Positions 32,936 through 42,256 of a stretch of 64,000 nt of DNA are shown piece by piece (the stretch's first letter is position 1; each line of letters starts with the position of its first letter). A program made the translations under genes and the position numbers. The notes beneath the pieces are model-generated. The model ran no database searches and was not told the origin of the DNA. It saw only the letters and a list, made by a program, of their open reading frames with translations. Source of the stretch: Pseudomonadota bacterium (GTDB lineage: Bacteria > Pseudomonadota > Gammaproteobacteria > Steroidobacterales > Steroidobacteraceae); contig JAJZDW010000005.1 in the NCBI GenBank assembly GCA_021851405.1, positions 62,001 through 126,000 of the forward strand, written 5' to 3'.

Positions 32936-34015
32936 ATGAGCCGTCGAGCCGTTCTGAGCGCTGCGTTGGCGTGCACCGCAGCCGGCGCCTTGGCCGCCTG
33001 CAGTGCCCATCATGAGGCGAATCCGCGTGCGAGCGCCCCGGCGCTCGCGACCGTGCGGGTGGGTTTGGAGCGCGGCGCGGCCGAGCAGCGCTTCGATGGC
33101 ATCGTGCAGGCGGTCGATCGGGCCACGCTCACGGCGCAGACGACCGGACGGGTGATCGCCGTGTACCACCACGTCGATGATTCCGTGCCGGCCGGGGCAC
33201 TGCTGATGCGCCTGCACGCGACGATCCAGCGGGCTGGCCTCGGTCAGGCCCGCGCGGCGCTGCGCGCCGCTGCGGCGCGGGCCACCGAGGTCCAGACGCG
33301 GTATCGGCGGATCCGTCACCTCTACGAGCAACAGGTCGTGCCCAAGGCGGATCTCGATCAAGTCACGGCCGCGCGCGCTGCGGCGCTCGCCGGGCTCAAC
33401 AGTGCTCGGGCGGCGGTGGCGAGCGCCGCTCAAGGCGTCGATTACACCGAGATCCGCGCTCCGTACGCCGGGGTGATCACCCGGCGCCTGGTGCAAGTCG
33501 GCGAGGCGGTCGCGCCGGGCACGCCACTGCTCGGCATCGCCTCACTGCACGCGTTGCGCATCGAGTTGAACATCCCGCAGTCCCTCGCCGATACGGTGCG
33601 CCGGATCGGACGGGCGACGATCGATCTGGGTCGCCAGAGGATCCGCGCCGCGCACGTGACCGTGTTCCCCGAGGCCTCGCCCCAATCCAACACGTTCACG
33701 GTCCACCTGGCGCTGCCGGCGGGCCTGGCGGGACTCTACCCCGGCATGGTGGTGCGCGTTGCCTTCGACACCGGTGAGCAGGCGCAGATTCTCGTGCCGC
33801 AGCGCGCCCTCGTGCGCCGCAGCGGGGTGACCGCGGTCTACCTGGTGGAGCCGGACGGGCAGACGCTGCTGCAGCAGGTGCGCCTCGGGGAGCCGGTCGG
33901 TGCACAGGTCGAGGTGCTCGCGGGGCTCGCGCCCGGTGAGCAGGTGGCGCTCGATCCGCTCGCGGCGATGCGGCGGCTTGCCCCCTTCCCGGTGATCACC
34001 GGGAGCGCGCAGTGA
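32936..34015 (+). CDS. RND efflux periplasmic adaptor lipoprotein
   Basis: Lipobox LAAC; TGRVIAVYHHVDDSVPAGALLMRLHATIQ; IRAPYAGVITRRLVQVGEAVAPGTPLLGIASL. Confidence 0.92.
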   Translation: MSRRAVLSAALACTAAGALAACSAHHEANPRASAPALATVRVGLERGAAEQRFDGIVQAVDRATLTAQTTGRVIAVYHHVDDSVPAGALLMRLHATIQRAGLGQARAALRAAAARATEVQTRYRRIRHLYEQQVVPKADLDQVTAARAAALAGLNSARAAVASAAQGVDYTEIRAPYAGVITRRLVQVGEAVAPGTPLLGIASLHALRIELNIPQSLADTVRRIGRATIDLGRQRIRAAHVTVFPEASPQSNTFTVHLALPAGLAGLYPGMVVRVAFDTGEQAQILVPQRALVRRSGVTAVYLVEPDGQTLLQQVRLGEPVGAQVEVLAGLAPGEQVALDPLAAMRRLAPFPVITGSAQ

Positions 34016-37000
34016 GCACGGAGCTCGGCTTCAGCGGGCGACTCGCCCGGCGCTTTCTGCACAACCAGATCACCCCGCTGCTGGCGCTGCTCGCCGTAGG
34101 GTTGGGTCTGTTCGCACTGGCGATCACCCCGCGGGAGGAAGACCCGCAGATCCACGTCACGTTTGCGAACGTGTTCGTTCCCTTCCCGGGCGCCTCGGCG
34201 CAGCAGGTCGCCGATCAGGTGACCACGCCGATGGAGCAGGTGCTCGGGGAAGTCTCCGGCGTGAAGCACATCGTCTCCGAGTCCGAGCCGGGCCTCGCCG
34301 TGATCGGCGTGCAGTTCAAAGTGGGCGAGCGACGCAATCCGTCGCTGGTGCGCCTGTACAACGCAATCTATTCCCATCGCGACCTGTGGCCGCCGGGCGC
34401 CGGTGTGCTGCCCCCGCTGATCAAACCCATGGGCATCAATGATGTGCCCATCGTCACCTTGACGCTCTGGAGCAGCGAGGCGCGCTACGGGTCCTACCCG
34501 CTCGGGCAGGTCGCGCACGCCATCGAGACGCAACTGAAGCGCATTCCGGGCACGCGCAAGGTGTACACCATCGGCGCCCCGCAGAGCATCGTGCGCGTGC
34601 GGCTTGAGCCGGGCCGGCTCGCCGCCTACGGACTGGCGGCCTCGGATGTCGCCCGGGCGCTGCAGGCGGCCAATCTGGTGCGCCAGGCCGGAGATCTGAT
34701 CGGCGGCGATCACGTCGTGCCGGTGCAGGCCGGGACCTTCCTCGCCGGACGGGCCGACGTGGCACGCCTCGTGGTCGGTGTGCATGACGGGCAGCCGATC
34801 TACCTCACGGATGTCGCCCAGGTGTCCGCCGCGCCCGATGCGCCGCACGACTACGTGTGGTTCGGTACCGGTGCAGGCGCCGCGGCGCGGCATCTGCCGC
34901 AGGTGAGCGAAGCGCCGGCGGTGACGGTGGCCATTGCCAAGAAGAGCGGGACCAACGCCAGCACCATTGCCGATGCCGTCATGCAGCGCGTCCGCGAACT
35001 CGGCGGCACGTATATTCCGGCCGGGGTACACGTCACCGTCACGCGCAACTACGGCCACAGCGCCGATCAGAAGGCCAAGGAACTCATCGAGAAACTCTTC
35101 GAGGCAACGCTCTCGGTCGTGCTGTTGGTCATGCTCACCATGGGCCGGCGCGAGGCGCTGGTGGTCGGTGCGGCGGTCGGAGTCACCCTGATGGCCACGT
35201 TGTTCGCCTCGTGGGCCTGGGGCTTCACCATCAACCGCGTGTCGCTCTTTGCGCTGATCTTCTCCATCGGCATCCTGGTCGATGATGCGATCGTCGTGGT
35301 GGAGAACATCCATCGGCACATGAGCCTCGGCGGCGGCACGCTGAGCGACATCATTCCCGTGGCGGTCGATGAGGTCGGCGGACCGACCATTCTCGCCACC
35401 TTCACAGTCATTGCCGCGCTGATGCCGATGGCGTTCGTCGGTGGTCTGATGGGCCCCTACATGAGCCCGATTCCGATCAACGCCAGCTCCGGCATGCTGC
35501 TCTCACTCGGTGTGGCGCTGATGTTCACGCCCTGGCTGTGCCGAAAGCTGCTCAGCAAAGCCCACATCGATCCGCTCGAGCACCGGCCGCAGTTGCCGTT
35601 GCTCGGGTTCTTCCAGCGCGTGGTGGGGCCGTTTCTCGCCGGCCCCGAGGGCCGCCGCCGCCGCCGCTGGCTCTACTCCGGCATCGGCGTGGCCATCCTC
35701 CTCGCCGTGAGCCTGGTGGTGCTCGAGGCCGTGGTGATGAAGATGCTGCCCTTTGACAACAAGTCCGAGTTCGAAGTGGTGGTCAACATGCCGGTGGGCA
35801 CGCCGGTGGAGCGCACCGCGCACGTGCTCGATGCGCTCGCGCAGGTGCTCGCGCGCATGCCCGATGTCAGCGACTATCAGGTGTACGTCGGGACGGCGGC
35901 GCCGGTGAATTTCAACGGTCTGGTGCGCCAGTACTATCTGCGGCACAGTCCGCGGCTCGGGGAGATCGCGGTCGAACTGGTGCCGAAAAGTGCGCGCGAC
36001 CGTGAAAGTCACGCCATCGCCCTCGCGGCGCGCAAGCGTCTTGCGCCCGTCGCGCGCCGCTTCGGTGCGGCGATCGCGGTCGTGGAGATTCCGCCCGGAC
36101 CGCCGGTGCAGGCGCCCATCGTCGCTGAGATCTACGGGCCGAGCTACGCTCAGCAGCGGCAGATCGCCCTCGCGGTCCGCAAAGACTTCGAGCATACCGC
36201 GGGCATCGTCGACATCGACGATAGTGTCGATGCGCCGGCACCGCGTCTGGTGTTGCATGTCGAGCGGCAGAAGGCCGCGCTGCTCGGGGTGTCGCAGCGG
36301 GCCATCGCCCGCACGGTGGCGCTCGCGCTGCACGGCTACGATGCCACCTACGTGCACCTTGGGCGCGAACGCAATCCGATCCCGGTGCGGCTCGAGCTCT
36401 CGCCGGCCGATCAGGCCCACATCGCCAAGGTGCTCGCGCTGCGGGTGCGCGCCGCGGGCGGAGCGCTCGTGCCGTTGTCCTCCGTGGTGCAGGTCGAGCT
36501 GCGCACGTGGCAGCAGCCGATCTTCCATCGCGACCTGCTGCCGGTGACCTACGTGACCGGCGACATGGCCGGGCGGATCGACAGCCCGCTCTATGGCATG
36601 TTCTCGATCGCCGCGCTGCTGCATCGCGATCCGCCGGCCGGCGTGCACGTGGTGCAGCACTTCATCCAGCCGCCTTCGAACCCCAACCAGTTCGCGATCA
36701 AGTGGGGCGGTGAGTGGCAGATCACCTACGACACCTTCCGCGACATGGGTATCGCGTACTCGGTCGGGCTCGCGTTGATCTACCTGCTCATCGTCGCGCA
36801 GTTCGGCTCGTACGTCGTGCCGCTCATCATCATGGCGCCGATCCCGCTCACGGTCATCGGTGTGTTGCCGGGGCATGCGCTGTTCGGGGCGCAATTCACG
36901 GCCACCTCCATGATCGGCATGATCGCGCTCGCCGGCATCATCGTGCGCAACTCGATCCTGCTGGTGGACTTCATCGACGGGGCGGTGCGCGCGGGCTTTC

Positions 37001-37254
37001 CGCTCGAGGAGGCGGTGGTGCGCGCTGGGGCGACCCGTGCCAAGCCCATCGTGCTCACCGCCCTGGCGGCCATGCTCGGTGCGGTGTTCATCCTCTCCGA
37101 TCCGATCTTCAACGGCCTCGCCATCTCGCTGCTGTTCGGCATCTTCGTCTCGACGCTGCTGACCCTGGTGGTGATCCCGGTTCTCTACTACGCGCACCTG
37201 AAGCGCCGCGAGACGCAAGCGGGCGGCGCGCAGGCGAAGAGCGCCCATGCCTGA
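34012..37254 (+). CDS. RND efflux transporter permease
   Basis: 1080 aa; PREEDPQIHVTFANVFVPFPGASAQQVADQVTTPMEQ; IFSIGILVDDAIVVVENIHRH; overlaps MFP stop by 4 bp. Confidence 0.94.
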   Translation: MSTELGFSGRLARRFLHNQITPLLALLAVGLGLFALAITPREEDPQIHVTFANVFVPFPGASAQQVADQVTTPMEQVLGEVSGVKHIVSESEPGLAVIGVQFKVGERRNPSLVRLYNAIYSHRDLWPPGAGVLPPLIKPMGINDVPIVTLTLWSSEARYGSYPLGQVAHAIETQLKRIPGTRKVYTIGAPQSIVRVRLEPGRLAAYGLAASDVARALQAANLVRQAGDLIGGDHVVPVQAGTFLAGRADVARLVVGVHDGQPIYLTDVAQVSAAPDAPHDYVWFGTGAGAAARHLPQVSEAPAVTVAIAKKSGTNASTIADAVMQRVRELGGTYIPAGVHVTVTRNYGHSADQKAKELIEKLFEATLSVVLLVMLTMGRREALVVGAAVGVTLMATLFASWAWGFTINRVSLFALIFSIGILVDDAIVVVENIHRHMSLGGGTLSDIIPVAVDEVGGPTILATFTVIAALMPMAFVGGLMGPYMSPIPINASSGMLLSLGVALMFTPWLCRKLLSKAHIDPLEHRPQLPLLGFFQRVVGPFLAGPEGRRRRRWLYSGIGVAILLAVSLVVLEAVVMKMLPFDNKSEFEVVVNMPVGTPVERTAHVLDALAQVLARMPDVSDYQVYVGTAAPVNFNGLVRQYYLRHSPRLGEIAVELVPKSARDRESHAIALAARKRLAPVARRFGAAIAVVEIPPGPPVQAPIVAEIYGPSYAQQRQIALAVRKDFEHTAGIVDIDDSVDAPAPRLVLHVERQKAALLGVSQRAIARTVALALHGYDATYVHLGRERNPIPVRLELSPADQAHIAKVLALRVRAAGGALVPLSSVVQVELRTWQQPIFHRDLLPVTYVTGDMAGRIDSPLYGMFSIAALLHRDPPAGVHVVQHFIQPPSNPNQFAIKWGGEWQITYDTFRDMGIAYSVGLALIYLLIVAQFGSYVVPLIIMAPIPLTVIGVLPGHALFGAQFTATSMIGMIALAGIIVRNSILLVDFIDGAVRAGFPLEEAVVRAGATRAKPIVLTALAAMLGAVFILSDPIFNGLAISLLFGIFVSTLLTLVVIPVLYYAHLKRRETQAGGAQAKSAHA

Positions 37255-37320
37255 CGGGCAGCTCTTTGCAGTGGTTCGGCCCGTCAGACACGTCGGAGCG
37301 TTGTCACTCTGGGGGTTCAC

Positions 37321-38601
37321 ATGGCCCATATAGCCATTATCGGTGCCGGTCTCGGCGGGGTACCGTGCGCATACGCGATGCGTAAGCGTCTCGGCCATTC
37401 GCATCGCGTGACGCTGATCGGCTCATCGCCGTACTTCGAGTTCACGCCGTCGAACCCTTGGGTGGCGGTGGGGTGGCGCGAGCGCGAGAAGACGCGCGTG
37501 GCAATGCGCGAGCCGCTCGCGGCGCATGGTGTCGAGTGGCGGGAGCAGCCGGTCGACTCGATCGATGCCGAGCGCCGGGTGCTGAGGCTGCGCGATCAGA
37601 GCACGCTCGAGTACGACTACTTGGTGATCGCTACGGGACCGAAGCTCGCCTTCGAGGAGGTCCCGGGACTCGGACCCGACGGGCATACCGCGTCGATCTG
37701 CACGCAAGCCCATGCGGTGAGCGCCTGGGAGCAGTACCAGGCGTTCCTGCGCGATCCGGGTCCGATGGTGGTCGGCGCGGCCGCGGGCGCCAGCTGCTTC
37801 GGGCCGGCGTACGAGTTTGCGATGATCGTCGATGCTGATTTGCGCCGACGCAAGCTGCGCGACCGCGTGCCGATGACCTTCGTCACCAGTGAGCCGTACA
37901 TCGGCCACATGGGCCTGGGGGGTGTCGGGGACAGCAAGGGCCTGATGGAGGCCGAGCTCAGGCAGCGACACATCAAATGGATCACCAATGCCAAGGTGAG
38001 CGCGGTGAGCGCCGGGGAGATGCTCGTGCAGGAATTCGACGAGCAGGCGCAGGCGAAGCACGAGCACAAACTCCCCTTCCGCTTCGCCATGGTGCTGCCG
38101 GCCTTCAAGGGCGTCGAGGCGGTCGCCGCCGTGCCCGGGCTGTGCAATCCGCGTGGCTTCGTGCTCATCGATCAGCATCAGCGCTCGAAGAAGTATCCGA
38201 ACATCTTCTCCGCCGGTGTGTGTGTTGCCATTGCGCCCGTCGAGGCCACTCCGGTGCCGACCGGTGCGCCGAAGACCGGTTACATGATCGAGTCGATGGT
38301 CTCGGCGATCTGCGCGAACATCGCCGCGGAGCTCGAGGAGCGGCCGGCCGTGGCCGAGGCCACCTGGAACGCGATCTGTCTGGCGGACTTCGGCGATACC
38401 GGTGCGGCATTCGTCGCACTGCCGCAGATTCCGCCGCGCAACGTGACCTGGACTCGGGTCGGCAAGTGGGTGCACCTCGGCAAAGTGGCCTTTGAGAAAT
38501 ACTTCCTGCGCAAGGTGCGTACCGGTTCGATCACCCCGGTCTACGAACGCTACGTGCTGAAGATGCTCGGGATCGTGTCGTTGAAGGGCAGCGAGTCATG
38601 A
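37321..38601 (+). CDS. sqr: Sulfide:quinone oxidoreductase, type-I-like (FAD)
   Basis: HIAIIGAGLGGVPCAYAMRKRLG; GAAAGASCFGPAYEFAMIVDADLRRRKLRDRVPMTFVTSEPYIGHMGLGGVGDSKGLME; Cys127, Cys159 and Cys353 at the expected spacing. Confidence 0.9.
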   Translation: MAHIAIIGAGLGGVPCAYAMRKRLGHSHRVTLIGSSPYFEFTPSNPWVAVGWREREKTRVAMREPLAAHGVEWREQPVDSIDAERRVLRLRDQSTLEYDYLVIATGPKLAFEEVPGLGPDGHTASICTQAHAVSAWEQYQAFLRDPGPMVVGAAAGASCFGPAYEFAMIVDADLRRRKLRDRVPMTFVTSEPYIGHMGLGGVGDSKGLMEAELRQRHIKWITNAKVSAVSAGEMLVQEFDEQAQAKHEHKLPFRFAMVLPAFKGVEAVAAVPGLCNPRGFVLIDQHQRSKKYPNIFSAGVCVAIAPVEATPVPTGAPKTGYMIESMVSAICANIAAELEERPAVAEATWNAICLADFGDTGAAFVALPQIPPRNVTWTRVGKWVHLGKVAFEKYFLRKVRTGSITPVYERYVLKMLGIVSLKGSES

Positions 38602-39899
38602 GTGTCGGTGCGAAGCGGCTGATCACGGCGGCGCTCCTCGGGGGCGCGGCGCTCGCGCTGCAGGCACGGGCGGGGACGCTCGAGCAGGCGTGGCGGCGCG
38701 CGGCGCTGCGCAATCAGACCTTGGCCGCGGCCGCCGCTGAAGTGCAGGCCGCCCGCTCCGGGGAGCGGGCGGCGCGCGATGCCCGGTGGCCGAGCATCGA
38801 GGCGCAGGCGAGCTACTCGCGCCTCGGCCAAACGCCCGAGCTGCAGGTGCTCACCCCGTCGCTCGCGTTCCGGTCCGGTCCGATCTTCAAGGACAACCAG
38901 TACCTGAGCGCAACGGTGCAGATGCGATTGCCGCTGTACACCGGTGGGGCGATCCGCGCCGGCGAGGCCGCTGCTCGTGACGGGGTTCGCGGCGCGGCGG
39001 CCATGCAGCAGGCGACCGCAGCGGACGTGAAACTCGAGGTGGCCGAGGCTTACGTTGCCATCCTGCGGGCACAGCGGCAGGTCGGGGTCGCGCACGCCAG
39101 CGTCGCGAGTCTTGCGGCGCACCTGCGCGACGTACAGGCGAAATTCGATCGGCACATGGTCGCCATGAGCGATCTGCTCGCGGCCGACGTGGCCCTCGCC
39201 AATGCGCGCTCGAGCCAGGTGAGCGCGAAAAATGCGCTCGAGGTTTCCGAGGAGGAATACAACCGGCTGCTCGGCGAGCCGCTCGGTCGGGTTCCGCATC
39301 TCGATCCGGTGCTGCCGAGCTTTGCGGTCGACCGGCTCCCCCTCGCTCAGCTGATCGCACAGGCGCTGGTGCGGCGTGGGGAGCTGCATGCGCTCGCCGC
39401 GCGGGCCGGAGCGTTGGCGGCGCGGGCACACGCGGCAACCGCGAGCCGGCTGCCGCACCTCGCGGCGGTCGGTGGCTACACGCATTTCGACAACCAGATT
39501 CTCAACCGCGAGAACTTCTCCTCCGTCGGTGTCGGCTTCACATGGAAGCTCTTCGACGGCGGTGCGGCGGCCAATGCGGCCGATGCGCTGCGCTCGCGCA
39601 GTCGCGCCGATCGGCATCGGCTCGCCGATCTGCGCTCGCGCATCGCGCTCGAGGTGCGCACCGACTGGCTGACGCTCGCAGCGGATCGTGCGCGCGTGCA
39701 GGCCTCGCGTGCCGCGACCGCGCAAGCTGAGGAGAACCTGCACGTCTCCCGTCAGCTCTACGGAGTCGGACTCGCCTCCAATACCCAGGTGCTCGAGGCG
39801 GTCACGCTGCGCACGCAGGCCGAGGAGGATTACAACAACGCGACGCTCGACGCGGCGCTCGATCGCCTGCGTCTCGCCTACGCGGTCGGTGCGCTCTGA
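38598..39899 (+). CDS. TolC-family outer membrane protein
   Basis: LEQAWRRAALRNQTLAAAAAEVQAARSGERAARDARWPSIEAQASYSR; start overlaps SQR stop by 4 bp. Confidence 0.9.
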   Translation: MSVGAKRLITAALLGGAALALQARAGTLEQAWRRAALRNQTLAAAAAEVQAARSGERAARDARWPSIEAQASYSRLGQTPELQVLTPSLAFRSGPIFKDNQYLSATVQMRLPLYTGGAIRAGEAAARDGVRGAAAMQQATAADVKLEVAEAYVAILRAQRQVGVAHASVASLAAHLRDVQAKFDRHMVAMSDLLAADVALANARSSQVSAKNALEVSEEEYNRLLGEPLGRVPHLDPVLPSFAVDRLPLAQLIAQALVRRGELHALAARAGALAARAHAATASRLPHLAAVGGYTHFDNQILNRENFSSVGVGFTWKLFDGGAAANAADALRSRSRADRHRLADLRSRIALEVRTDWLTLAADRARVQASRAATAQAEENLHVSRQLYGVGLASNTQVLEAVTLRTQAEEDYNNATLDAALDRLRLAYAVGAL

Positions 39900-39911
39900 G
39901 CGAGCGGCGCG

Positions 39912-41141
39912 CTAGCCGAGCTTCAGCAGCTGGGTGATCAGCGCATCGGTCTGGATTTGCTCGCCGCTGAGCGCCATGGCGAGCATCTCCCCGCCGAGCA
40001 GCGGCAGGGTGAGCAGTACATCGGGACGGGTGCGGGCGAGGCGGCCGGTGTTGCGCGTGTCGCTCACGGCCGCGACGGTGCGCACCTCGGGGTTCATTTC
40101 CTTCGCCGCGAGTACGACGAAGGCGTTGTAGGAGTCGTCCTCGCTGAGGGCAAGCACCGCGCGCGCCTTGGCGATGTCCGCGTGACGCAGAGTCTCGGTG
40201 TCGCTGCCGTCTCCGACCACGACGTCCTCGGTATTTTGTTCGTTCTCCGGCGGCTTCTGCGCCACGATGCTGGTCACCAGCAGGCCGCGGGCGAGCAGCG
40301 CCCGGGCCGTATCCTGGGCGAGCGGGCCGTCGCCCACCACAATTACGTGGGACACGCGCTTCATCTTGCCTCTTCTTCGCGGCTGCAGCAGGTTCATCAG
40401 CCGCTTGTCGATCAACGGGCCGGCGATCGCCGGCAGGGCGGTGGCAAACACGCCCAGACCGAGCACGATCAGCGAGATCGTGAAGATCCGTGCGTCGCTC
40501 GACACCGGGGTGATGTCGCCGTAACCGACGGTCGACATCGTTTCCACGGCGAAATATACCGCGTTGATCGCCGTGGTGATGTGTGGCTGGAAGCCGTCAC
40601 CGAGGATCAGCGCACCGAGCGTCCCATAGCCGAGTGTCAGCGTCAGACCGGTCAGCGCAAACAGTGTCGCAGTGGCGAGGCTTGCGCGCGTGAACGCCTG
40701 ACGCGCCGAGAGCAGCAGCAGCAGCTGCACGATGCTGAAGATCTCCAGCGGGCGCGAGGCGCGCGCGAGCGGGGAGAACTCGAGTGCCACCACGGCCAGG
40801 GTGAGCATGAACGCCAGCATCCAGGCGAGCCGCGAGCGCCACAGCATGCCGATGCCGACCACGATGAGCAGGATCCCGATGCCGATGTGCGAGGCGTCTC
40901 CGGCGCCGATGTGCACGCTGCCGATGCCCCCGGCGAGGGAGCTGATCTGCGGAGAGGCGATCGCGTGCAGCAGCGGACGCAGCGAACCGGAGCCGAGCAG
41001 GATGTGCAGTAGGCCCTGGGCACCGACCAGCAGTGCGAGCGGCACTTGCGGAAACCAGGCGCGCATGTGCAGCATGCGCTCGAGGCGCTTCTGTTCCTTG
41101 CGCAGCCAGACGCGCTCGGCGTCGAACCACTCACGCTTCAC
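39912..41141 (-). CDS. Voltage-gated-like K+ channel with RCK/TrkA-N domain (Kch-like)
   Basis: Selectivity filter TVGYGDITPVSSDARIFTISLIVLGLGVFATALPAI; HVIVVGDGPLAQDTARALLARG. Confidence 0.92.
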   Translation of the reverse strand: MKREWFDAERVWLRKEQKRLERMLHMRAWFPQVPLALLVGAQGLLHILLGSGSLRPLLHAIASPQISSLAGGIGSVHIGAGDASHIGIGILLIVVGIGMLWRSRLAWMLAFMLTLAVVALEFSPLARASRPLEIFSIVQLLLLLSARQAFTRASLATATLFALTGLTLTLGYGTLGALILGDGFQPHITTAINAVYFAVETMSTVGYGDITPVSSDARIFTISLIVLGLGVFATALPAIAGPLIDKRLMNLLQPRRRGKMKRVSHVIVVGDGPLAQDTARALLARGLLVTSIVAQKPPENEQNTEDVVVGDGSDTETLRHADIAKARAVLALSEDDSYNAFVVLAAKEMNPEVRTVAAVSDTRNTGRLARTRPDVLLTLPLLGGEMLAMALSGEQIQTDALITQLLKLG

Positions 41142-41315
41142 GCGCCGCGCCTCGCGAGGGGCCGCACTGCGTGGCAGGAATCATCAAGTGGCACGTTCAT
41201 GGGATGAGGTGTGCGCCAATGGCGCGCTTGGACGACCGCAGTATACGACTCGCCAACACTATAGCAGGAACCGCTGTGGGCAAGCGGCGGGGCGGGCCGG
41301 GCGCGGGGTGTTGAG

Positions 41316-42095
41316 GTGACCGTGGCGACGGCGCTCGTTGCGCTGCTCGGCGGGGCTCTCGCGGGCTTGTCGCTCGGGCTGCTCGGGGTCGGCAGTTCGA
41401 TCCTGATCGTGCCGCTGCTCGTGTACGGTCTGCACCTCGCCCCGCACCTGGCGATCGGCACCTCGACGGTGGCCGCGACGGCGAGCGCACTGTGGAGTCT
41501 GAGCATTCATGCGCGCGCCGGGACGGTCCGCTGGCGCCAGGGTGGCATCTACGCACTCGCCAGCATTCTCGGCGCCGCGAGCGGTGCGCGTCTGGGCCGT
41601 GCCACCGACAGCCGCCTGCTGCTGGCGCTGCTCGGGGCGCTGATGGTGCTGATCGGCGTATTGATGGTCCGCAGTGCGCTGCGCCGGCGCGCAGCGCCGC
41701 AGCGCACGCCGTCGGATCCGAGCGGCGCGAGACTCGCGATGCTGGCTGCGGTCGGTTTCGGTGTCGGTTCGCTCGCCGGACTGGTCGGCGTCGGTGGCGG
41801 CTTTCTCACCGTGCCGGCGCTCGCCTTCGTCGCCGGTCTGCCGTTGCTGAGTGCGGTCGGCACCTCGCTGATCTCGGTCAGTGCGGTCGCCGGCACGACG
41901 GCGCTGAGCTACGCGAGTGCGCACCTGGTCGTCTGGCCGATCGCAGAGTCGCTCATCGTCGGCGGGATGCTCGGCGGGTACGCGGGGGTCAGGCTGGCCG
42001 GCGTGCTGGGGGCGCGCAAAGGAGCCCTGACGCTGCTGTTTGGCGCCGTGGTGGCCACCGCGGGGCTCTACATGATGGTGCACGCGCTGCGCTGA
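41316..42095 (+). CDS. TSUP (TauE/SafE) family sulfite exporter-like permease
   Basis: LLGVGSSILIVPLLVYGLHLAPHLAIGTSTVAATASAL and LVGVGGGFLTVPALAFVAGLPLLSAVGTSLISVSAVAGT internal repeat. Confidence 0.92.
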   Translation: MTVATALVALLGGALAGLSLGLLGVGSSILIVPLLVYGLHLAPHLAIGTSTVAATASALWSLSIHARAGTVRWRQGGIYALASILGAASGARLGRATDSRLLLALLGALMVLIGVLMVRSALRRRAAPQRTPSDPSGARLAMLAAVGFGVGSLAGLVGVGGGFLTVPALAFVAGLPLLSAVGTSLISVSAVAGTTALSYASAHLVVWPIAESLIVGGMLGGYAGVRLAGVLGARKGALTLLFGAVVATAGLYMMVHALR

Positions 42096-42256
42096 GCGGT
42101 GCACCGATGCGACGGACGGGCGCCGGGGTGCGGCCGGCGTGGCTCGCTGCCGCTGGCGGCGCAGCGAGCGCTTCGGTACATTGCCCGGCTATCCACCAGT
42201 GCCGCGCGCCGCAGCGGTTGGGCTGCTGCCGGGAGCGCGCAAGCGAGGCAATCCCC

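Noticed and set aside
35503-37404. 633-aa minus-strand ORF
   Set aside because: Antisense shadow of the second RND permease.
41492-42256. N-terminal extension of the BNR ORF
   Set aside because: Overlaps the TSUP gene in another frame; signal peptide begins at 42257.
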